From NCBI GenBank assembly GCA_003021175.1, contig PXQV01000015.1:244170-308169 (forward strand): a stretch of DNA of 64,000 nucleotides. Direction: 5' to 3'. Shown piece by piece: positions 58,601 through 64,000 of the stretch. Position numbers and translations under genes: made by a program. The number at the start of each line of letters is the position of its first letter. Positions within the stretch are counted from its first letter, which is position 1. The notes beneath the pieces were generated by a model, which was not told the DNA's origin, did not search any database, and worked only from the letters and a program-made list of their open reading frames with translations. This stretch comes from Halobacteriales archaeon QH_7_66_36. GTDB taxonomy: Archaea > Halobacteriota > Halobacteria > Halobacteriales > Haloarculaceae.

Positions 58601-59902
58601 ATGACCGAACGACGACACCAGCGAACGTTCGTGCGGACGTTCTTCACCTCCCCGACGGCCGTCGAAGGCGAGGACGATTCCGCGAAGATGATCCGGCGCG
58701 CCGCAGAGCTTCGCGGCATGCAGGCGCCGGACGTGTGGGTTCCGGACAACGAGGACGCCACCGCCCCGTCGATGCGCGACGAGGGCGCACAGAACATCAT
58801 CGACGTCGTCTCCGAGCACGGAGCCGACTTCCCCGGCGAGATTCACCCCCGCGTCGTGTGGCACCGCGACGACCCCTCCACGCGGTATCAGGGGTTCCAG
58901 CGCATGCTGAAGATCACCGACCCCGAACACGGTGCCGTCGACAACCTCGACGGCTTCGTGATCCCCGAGGTCGGCGGCATCGACGACTGGAAGAAGGCCG
59001 ACGAGTTCTTCACCATCATCGAAAACGAACACGGCCTCGAAGCGGGGTCGCTCGCGATGTCCGTCATCATCGAGAGCGGTGAGGCGGAGCTCGCGATGCG
59101 GAAGCTCCGCGACGAGATGGGCAAGCCGGACAACAACCTCGAACGCATGTTCCTGCTCGTCGACGGCGAGGTCGACTACACGAAGGACATGCGCGCTATC
59201 ACGCCCACCGGCGGCCTGCCGTCGTGGCCGGAACTCCGTCACAACACCGCCCGTGGCGCGAGCGCGGCCGGCTGTATCGCCGTCGACGGCCCGTACGACG
59301 ACATCCGCGACGTGGAGGGGTACCACGAGCGGATGACGGCCAATCAGGCGAAGGGGATGACCGGCATCTGGTCGCTCACGCCCGGACAGGTCGTCGAGGC
59401 GAACAAGTCGCCGCTCCCGCCCGAGGAGGGCAGCTGGCTGCTCGACGCCGACGGCCGCGAGGTCGAACTCGAAACCGAAGAGGGCGTCGAGGTGTACGAC
59501 GGTGACCGCGTCTCCTTGGAGGAGACGGGCGACGGCTACGTGCTGACCGTCGGCAGCGACGAACAGCATCTCGACGAGGCGGAACTCGAAGACGAACTGC
59601 TCGACCTGACCTCCTACGTCCCGAGTATGGACGACATCGTCGACTCGATGGAGGAGTTCGAGACGGCGAAGGAGGCCGGCCGCGGTGCCATCGCCATCAC
59701 GCGCGCCGCGACGATCAGCATCGACGGCGTCGAGGTCGACGTCTCCAACGACCGGATGTGGGACGAGGCCACCTATCAGGCCGTCCAGACGCCCATCACG
59801 CTGTTCCAGGACGTGTACGAGAACCGGCCGGACCAACACGAGGATCTGGCCGACCTATACAGCGAAGACGTGGTCGAGCGGGCGACGAACGTCGGCAACT
59901 AA
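58601..59902 (+). CDS. aceB: Malate synthase, haloarchaeal type
   Basis: The 433-residue protein belongs to the short haloarchaeal malate synthase form related to CitE-type lyases. Its features include VWVPDNEDATAPS, GEIHPRVVWH, VSEHGADF, PEVGGIDDW and GSLAMSVIIESGEAEL. It condenses glyoxylate with acetyl-CoA to malate. Bacterial malate synthases are longer (about 530 or 720 residues). The second half (about 270-433) carries MTGIWSLTPGQVVEANK and an acidic domain. It follows aceA and would complete the glyoxylate bypass. Confidence 0.88.
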   Translation: MTERRHQRTFVRTFFTSPTAVEGEDDSAKMIRRAAELRGMQAPDVWVPDNEDATAPSMRDEGAQNIIDVVSEHGADFPGEIHPRVVWHRDDPSTRYQGFQRMLKITDPEHGAVDNLDGFVIPEVGGIDDWKKADEFFTIIENEHGLEAGSLAMSVIIESGEAELAMRKLRDEMGKPDNNLERMFLLVDGEVDYTKDMRAITPTGGLPSWPELRHNTARGASAAGCIAVDGPYDDIRDVEGYHERMTANQAKGMTGIWSLTPGQVVEANKSPLPPEEGSWLLDADGREVELETEEGVEVYDGDRVSLEETGDGYVLTVGSDEQHLDEAELEDELLDLTSYVPSMDDIVDSMEEFETAKEAGRGAIAITRAATISIDGVEVDVSNDRMWDEATYQAVQTPITLFQDVYENRPDQHEDLADLYSEDVVERATNVGN

Positions 59903-59939
59903 CCCGGCTTTCCTCTCTTTTCTCGCCGACCAGCAACAG

Positions 59940-60242
59940 CTACGCGCCCTGCTCGGGGTCGGCAGTCAACCCGTCGAAGCCGGCCAGCCGGTACGCACGC
60001 GAGTCAGTGCAGTCCTCGTTCGCCGCGGCGAGTTCGCCGACCGCGAGGTCGAACCGGTGTTCGAACGAGTCGTACGCGTCCGCGTCGGCCAACACGTCGA
60101 GGAACGCGTCGGCCGTCAGGTCCTCGTCGTGGTCGTCGCGGAACGCGGCGACCCGCTCCGCTGCCGTCGTCGTCGTCTCCTCGTCGGCACCGTGGTCGAC
60201 AAACGCCGTCGTCAGCGTCGTCTCGAAGCCGTCGTCGCTCAT
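59940..60242 (-). CDS. Haloarchaeal acidic helical protein, unknown
   Basis: The 100-residue protein (MSDDGFETTLTTAFVDHGA start) is acidic and helical, with VAAFRDDHDEDLTADAFLDV and YRLAGFDGLT near the end. The frame runs much further upstream but only this part looks coding, and the ATG at 60242 is followed by a normal haloarchaeal composition. It is divergent from the arginine decarboxylase gene. Function unknown. Confidence 0.6.
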   Translation of the reverse strand: MSDDGFETTLTTAFVDHGADEETTTTAAERVAAFRDDHDEDLTADAFLDVLADADAYDSFEHRFDLAVGELAAANEDCTDSRAYRLAGFDGLTADPEQGA

Positions 60243-60326
60243 ACGCGGTACTGCGGGCGACGGGCATCTGTGCGTTGCGGTCCGCGAAACCGTAACCCGC
60301 TTTCCTGTGAGACACGGAACGGCGGC

Positions 60327-60806
60327 ATGGAACCGATCCGAGTCGTCTGGGGGACGGGCGCGGCCCCGACGGCGATGGCCTCGTACGACGCCGCGCTCGC
60401 CGACGCGGGCCTCGAGAACTACAACCTCGTCGAGGTGTCGTCGGTCGTCCCCGCAGGCGCGACGGTGGAAGTCGTCGGCACGGCACCGAATCTCGGCCCG
60501 GCGGGCGAACGGCTCACCGTCGTCCAAGGCCGAGCGACCGTGCCGCCGGGCGAGGAGCACCCCGCCTGCGCGGGGCTGGCGTGGGCCGTCGCCGACGACG
60601 GCCCGGGGCTGTTCTACGAGTCGTCCGGCACCGACCCGGAGGGAGTACGTGCGGCGGTGACGGAGGGTCTCGCGGCCGGCGAGGGACTCCGCGACTGGGA
60701 GATTCAGCGGCGCGACGACCGGTTCGCCACTACCGACCCGGACGCGACGGCGCACACGACCGCGGTGGTGCTCGCAGCCTACGGGACGAGCGAGCCGATC
60801 CTGTGA
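60327..60806 (+). CDS. pdaD: Pyruvoyl-dependent arginine decarboxylase
   Basis: The 159-residue protein has the self-processing site in VEVSSVVPAG, where the second Ser becomes the pyruvoyl group, and the ends GLAWAVADD and TTAVVLAAYG. It makes agmatine from arginine, the precursor for tRNA-Ile2 agmatidine and polyamines in archaea. The ATG at 60327 gives MEPIRVVWGTG, the usual N terminus; the longer frame upstream is non-coding. Confidence 0.88.
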   Translation: MEPIRVVWGTGAAPTAMASYDAALADAGLENYNLVEVSSVVPAGATVEVVGTAPNLGPAGERLTVVQGRATVPPGEEHPACAGLAWAVADDGPGLFYESSGTDPEGVRAAVTEGLAAGEGLRDWEIQRRDDRFATTDPDATAHTTAVVLAAYGTSEPIL

Positions 60807-60865
60807 GTCGCTACCATAGAAGCCGACGCCTTTTTGTCGAATGCTCAGTTAACACCCCCGTCTGA

Positions 60866-61189
60866 ATGCAACGGGATTCGCACGGGACGAGCGCGGAACT
60901 GACGACCGACCAGCGCCGCCGGCTCCGGGCCAACGGGACGGCAGTGGCGGCGCGCACGCGGGAACTGCTCTCTGACGGCTTCGTCGTCGGGACGGAACTG
61001 GTCGAGGGGCACGACGGCGTCCGGGCGACGGTCGCCGTGCGACCGCCGGCGGGCACGGTCGTCTCCGCCGGCTTCGCGCTGTCGGAAGTCGACGAGGGGG
61101 ACGCCGACGACATCGCTCGCCAGATCGCCGCGGGGGCGGCGCTGGAGGCGATGAGTGCGCCGACGCGACACCAGCCTGCGGGCGGCTAA
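60866..61189 (+). CDS. Conserved haloarchaeal protein (DUF5811-like)
   Basis: The 107-residue protein has LTTDQRRRLRANG, VEGHDGVRATVAVRPPAG and a C-terminal helix (DDIARQIAAGAALEAM). I believe this is a haloarchaea-specific conserved family, but I cannot name a function. An AT-containing promoter (ctttttgtcg, about 60830) precedes ATG 60866. Its stop overlaps that of the small membrane protein on the opposite strand. Confidence 0.6.
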   Translation: MQRDSHGTSAELTTDQRRRLRANGTAVAARTRELLSDGFVVGTELVEGHDGVRATVAVRPPAGTVVSAGFALSEVDEGDADDIARQIAAGAALEAMSAPTRHQPAGG

Positions 61190-61362
61190 CCCGACGGCGG
61201 CCGCACGAACAGGGCGTACGTCAGCGGCGCGACCGCCAGCACGCTTCCGACGCCGAGCGCGAGCACCGCACCGAAGCTCGTCAACCACCCCCACGCCAGC
61301 CCGGCGAGTAGCGGTGCCGGCAGCGCGGCGAGCACGGCGTCGTGGCGGTCGGCCTGCGTCAC
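61186..61362 (-). CDS. Small two-helix membrane protein
   Basis: A 58-residue frame runs from GTG 61362 to TAG 61186. It encodes two hydrophobic helices (VLAALPAPLLAGLAWGWLT and AVLALGVGSVLAVAPLTY) and a short tail (FVRPPSG). Composition is chromosomal. It is the last core gene before the AT-rich second element. No family is known to me. Confidence 0.55.
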   Translation of the reverse strand: MTQADRHDAVLAALPAPLLAGLAWGWLTSFGAVLALGVGSVLAVAPLTYALFVRPPSG

Positions 61363-61470
61363 GTCTCCACCGACTCGCGGCCGCTAATTAAATTTTATTA
61401 CGCGAGCAGACAGCGGTTTCACACCTAACGCGAGTCGAGTGCGCTCGCAGAGCGCGCGACAGGAGATCCG

Positions 61471-61502
61471 ACTCGCCTACTTTCCCCAAAAGTGAGGCGA
61501 GT
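61471..61502. repeat. Strong hairpin at the border of the second element
   Basis: ACTCGCCT-ACTTT pairs with AAAGT-g-AGGCGAGT across a 5-base loop, a 13-bp stem with one bulged G. It lies 43 bases before the RHH gene and about 90 bp inside the border. It may be an attachment core, operator or terminator. Confidence 0.5.
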
Positions 61503-61544
61503 TTGAACCACAGCTTATTTACAGGAACCCGCTGAATTGCCTGT

Positions 61545-61940
61545 ATGGGAGAACGCCCAATTCTCAACTTGAGAGTAGAGGAGGAGACAAAAGAGGGGTG
61601 GAACGACTTCATAGAGAATGAACATCCTGATATAAACACATACACGGCACTCATCAAACGCTCGGTAGACCAGTATATCAGACAATGGCGTTCTGACGAT
61701 GACAAGGACGCACTCGATGAAGAACTCATCCTTGACCGATTCAGCGAGTTAGAACAGCGGCTTCAGGACACGCACAACGCTGTAAGAGTCATTCAAGACA
61801 ATCAAGACGAGTATCGAATTACAGAGGACGACATACAGTACGCCGCTCTCCTTGCGAATGAAGAATTTTGGGACGCCGAAGGAGTTGACCTGTCTCAAAT
61901 TGGTATGGACAACGAAGAAGAGTGGAGGCGAGGTGACTAA
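61545..61940 (+). CDS. Ribbon-helix-helix-like protein of second element
   Basis: The 131-residue protein starts with an RHH-like strand (PILNLRVEEETKEGWNDFI) and helices (TALIKRSVDQYIRQW), followed by a coiled coil and an acidic tail. A TATA-like cttattta (61513-61520) precedes ATG 61545. It lies 2 bases upstream of the integrase gene and probably controls or assists integration/excision. Confidence 0.7.
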   Translation: MGERPILNLRVEEETKEGWNDFIENEHPDINTYTALIKRSVDQYIRQWRSDDDKDALDEELILDRFSELEQRLQDTHNAVRVIQDNQDEYRITEDDIQYAALLANEEFWDAEGVDLSQIGMDNEEEWRRGD

Positions 61941-61942
61941 GG

Positions 61943-62917
61943 ATGCCTGAACGAGAGTGGGAAATAGAAGATTCCGACATTAACCAGTATCTCGACCGAT
62001 GGGAAATGAAAAAACCGTCTAAGAAGGTTACAATCAATAGACACCGAGAAGCACTCAGAAAATTCTGTATATATACTAAAGACTACCTCGGAAAAGACTC
62101 TTACAAAGACCTCACAGACGAAGATTTGGAAGATTACATTTTCTGGCTCATCAACGAACGAGGACTCTCTGACCTCAACGCTCAAGGTATCTTCTCAGCC
62201 TGTCGAGTATTCCTGCAGGAGCAAGAGCTTGAGGTAGCCGACGATGTAGACCTGTCTGAGTTCGAAGGAGAAACCCTTGCACAACAATTCCTGCCCGATG
62301 GCATTCACTGGCTTTCCGTGGACGAACACAAACAGATGCTCAACGCTTGCAACACACTCAGAGAAGAACTCATCTGTCAGGGATTGTGGACTACGGGAGC
62401 CAGAAGGAAAGAATTCGTTAACATTCGCTATGAAGACCACATCCACAGAGACGAACGAGAAATATTTCTAAAGACGCTAAAGGATGGAGAAGACCGATGG
62501 GTATACTACTCGTCCCGATTCTCTCGCCTCCTCCGAGAGTGGCTTGACAAGGGAGGCAGAGACTCGTATGACTACGCCGATGAGTCTCCGTATCTCATAC
62601 CCACAGACCAGAGCGAGCAATGCCAAGATAAATATCCGAATGATGTTGTGCGAAGGGTAGCAGACCGAGCAGGACTCACAACTGTGTATGCCCAAGATAG
62701 CAGAGGAAGAGACCTCAAATTCCCGACCGCACATACATACAGACACTCGTTTATCGTTCACAGAATCAAGGGAGACGAAAATAGAGACGGAATGAACCTC
62801 GAATTCCTCAGGCGGCTCACGGGTCACAGCACAGTGAAGACTCTAGCTGACACCTATATCACGGTACGGAGAAAGGAAATCAAGAAAGCCGACAAACGCC
62901 ACCGCCCCGTTATCTAA
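61943..62917 (+). CDS. Tyrosine integrase of second element
   Basis: The 324-residue recombinase has a core-binding domain (about 10-95) and catalytic residues in TTGARRKEFVNIRYEDH (Arg), TYRHSFIVHRI (Arg-His), LTGHSTVKT (His) and TYITV (Tyr). It resembles haloarchaeal provirus integrases. ATG 61943 is just after the RHH stop, with GAGGTGA upstream. It overlaps the convergent membrane-protein gene by 4 bases. Confidence 0.88.
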   Translation: MPEREWEIEDSDINQYLDRWEMKKPSKKVTINRHREALRKFCIYTKDYLGKDSYKDLTDEDLEDYIFWLINERGLSDLNAQGIFSACRVFLQEQELEVADDVDLSEFEGETLAQQFLPDGIHWLSVDEHKQMLNACNTLREELICQGLWTTGARRKEFVNIRYEDHIHRDEREIFLKTLKDGEDRWVYYSSRFSRLLREWLDKGGRDSYDYADESPYLIPTDQSEQCQDKYPNDVVRRVADRAGLTTVYAQDSRGRDLKFPTAHTYRHSFIVHRIKGDENRDGMNLEFLRRLTGHSTVKTLADTYITVRRKEIKKADKRHRPVI

Positions 62918-63114
62918 GCAGGCGGAACAAGTAACCCTGCTTCCACAGCCGCCCCACCGATACCCAACGCAATCAACCCTGCCACGTACAACCACCAACC
63001 ATCATCATTACTTGAAGACCCGTTTGAACTACCCTTCTTGCGCTCCGCTTTCTTCTTCAACTTCTCTTCCTCTTTCTCCGCATCCAATTCATCAGGAACC
63101 TCGATTTTAGCCAT
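62914..63114 (-). CDS. Small membrane protein of second element
   Basis: The 66-residue protein has a charged N terminus (DELDAEKEEEKLKKKAERKK), a Ser/Gly/Asn linker, and one membrane helix (WWLYVAGLIALGIGGAAVEAG). Such proteins accompany integrases in haloarchaeal proviruses. ATG 63114 is the start; the longer frame upstream is not coding-like. Confidence 0.6.
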   Translation of the reverse strand: MAKIEVPDELDAEKEEEKLKKKAERKKGSSNGSSSNDDGWWLYVAGLIALGIGGAAVEAGLLVPPA

Positions 63115-63191
63115 ACACGTTAGTACGCACTCCACCCCCTGAGGCATTCGGGAGGAGAGCACCAATAACCCTGTAGAGCTACACGTAGAGT

Positions 63192-63491
63192 ATGGAATAC
63201 TCCGACGAATTAGACCAAGAAATAGAGGAAATTGAAAACACCGCAATCCACCTTGCGAATTGTGAGAGCGTGGGTCAAATCGATATACAACAACGAAACC
63301 AACTCGTTGCACAACTCGACCACATCATCAACACCTTCCCTGTATCTTGTGAAGCCGTCAACAACCACATTAGCGAAGTAAAACGCATTTGGAAGACCCG
63401 AGACAACGCAAACACGGCAAGCAAACATGTTGATACCGTCCATCAAGCGTTTATGAGCGAGGTTTGCGACGATTACGATCCACAGTACTGA
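63192..63491 (+). CDS. Hypothetical helical protein of second element
   Basis: The 99-residue protein is helical and has several His, Cys and Asn residues (HLANCESV, HIINTFPVSCEAVNNHI). The ATG at 63192 lies 10 bases after gtagagcta. No family is recognised. It precedes an AT-rich palindromic region. Confidence 0.5.
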   Translation: MEYSDELDQEIEEIENTAIHLANCESVGQIDIQQRNQLVAQLDHIINTFPVSCEAVNNHISEVKRIWKTRDNANTASKHVDTVHQAFMSEVCDDYDPQY

Positions 63492-63584
63492 TTTCAAGAT
63501 GGTTTGACAATAGGAAGAGACTCCACACTATCGGCGGTACTATATTGTTGTTCTAAATATCCCTGAGTAAGCCAAATTATAAAA

Positions 63585-63720
63585 CTAATAGTAATTTAAT
63601 TAATAATTATATAATAAATTATATATTATATAATAGGGTCGCTATGTTGCGGTTCTGCGGATACTTAGGAGTAGTAGTTATATAAAATATAATCAATTAT
63701 ATACTTGATAATCGTATCTT
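63585..63720. promoter_or_regulatory. Very AT-rich palindromic tract
   Basis: About 65 bp at the left of this span are more than 90 percent A/T, made of overlapping attat/ataat palindromes. They are followed by a short GC-containing spacer and another AT run (63678-63706). It may be a divergent promoter or a DNA-unwinding element of a replication origin. Confidence 0.4.
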
Positions 63721-63724
63721 GGCT

Positions 63725-64000
63725 TCAGAGATTAGACTCAACCCATTCCTCAACTTGGTCTTTCTCTTTGGGAGTGAGGGTATTCTTCACAAGTTCGAGA
63801 GCCATCTTGTGGGACTTCTCAGTTACCTCGCTATCGTCGTCGTATACTTTGGCTGGATTGAGGTGGTCTTTCGTGAATCCCTCTGCGAGCAACATGGTTT
63901 CCGCATCTTCTGTGATGTCTGTCCCTGTGCGTCCGATACAAGATTCGAAACAATTGTTTGCTTCTTCGGTGGAGATTGTTGAGTCTTGGAGTTTGTATTT
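63725..64000 (-). CDS. Partial hypothetical gene at the right edge
   Basis: On the minus strand an open frame enters from the right edge and ends at TGA 63725. The last 91 codons are acidic and coding-like (STEEANNCFESCIGRTG, then KDHLNPAKVYDDD and KEKDQVEEWVESNL). The start is outside the window. The family is not recognised. Confidence 0.6.
   Translation of the reverse strand, partial: KYKLQDSTISTEEANNCFESCIGRTGTDITEDAETMLLAEGFTKDHLNPAKVYDDDSEVTEKSHKMALELVKNTLTPKEKDQVEEWVESNL

Larger units (their letters stand above)
61380..64000. mobile_element. Left part of a second integrated element
   Basis: GC content drops sharply near 61385 (ctaattaaattttatta). From there come an RHH protein, a tyrosine integrase, a small membrane protein, a hypothetical gene, an AT-rich palindromic tract and a partial gene. 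This is the typical start of a haloarchaeal provirus or plasmid-like integration. No tRNA gene is seen at this border, so the target site is not identified. The element continues past the window. Confidence 0.65.

Overview
The window comes from a haloarchaeon. The flanking chromosome (1-8110 and 56237-61370) is very GC-rich and encodes acidic proteins. Many genes have promoters close to the start codon, and the families are typical of Halobacteria: DUF373, a Tfx-type regulator, pyruvoyl-dependent arginine decarboxylase, and the haloarchaeal isocitrate lyase/malate synthase pair. The left flank carries housekeeping and membrane genes up to a tRNA-Thr(GGT) gene. The right flank carries an epimerase, aceA, aceB, an arginine decarboxylase and small conserved genes.

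Between 8068 and 56236 lies a lower-GC integrated element of about 48 kb. It is bounded by the intact 3' end of tRNA-Thr (attL, 8068-8113) and a degenerate 46-bp copy (attR, 56191-56236). A tyrosine integrase sits next to attL. The element has a toxin-antitoxin remnant and an IS605-type end remnant (9.7-11.8 kb), a minus-strand conjugation operon (13.3-20.3 kb: VirD4-, VirB4-, VirB6- and VirB2-like proteins), and a DUF932/DUF2958 accessory operon (22.3-24.4 kb) whose genes appear to start at AUU/AUA codons. It also has a second DNA-pumping ATPase (45.2 kb), a second tyrosine recombinase with zinc-ribbon tail (48.6 kb), a HEPN-MNT pair and two Orc1/Cdc6-like genes (51.6-54.1 kb). It therefore looks like an integrative and conjugative element with its own replication initiators, although no relaxase was recognised.

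The most interesting cargo is a divergent defence-like locus at 24452-44794. Rightward from 36049 are two distinct tRNA-guanine transglycosylase (TGT) family proteins, the second fused to a DUF6884/YaaA-like domain, with a winged-helix protein and an AAA ATPase between them. After a structured leader come an RHH regulator and folE-queD-queE-queC, the complete route from GTP to preQ0, ending in a PD-(D/E)XK nuclease candidate. Leftward from 35943 are a winged-helix protein, a PglZ-domain protein, an unknown protein, a 1256-residue P-loop ATPase, a 1281-residue DEAH helicase with several zinc clusters, and a separate DUF1998 protein. I infer a 7-deazaguanine DNA modification system of Dpd type, coupled to a BREX/DISARM-like PglZ-ATPase-helicase restriction arm. 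No DNA methyltransferase was found, so preQ0-derived base exchange would take the place of methylation.

From about 61.4 kb to the right edge a second AT-richer element begins (RHH protein, tyrosine integrase, small membrane protein, AT-rich palindromic region). It continues beyond the window.
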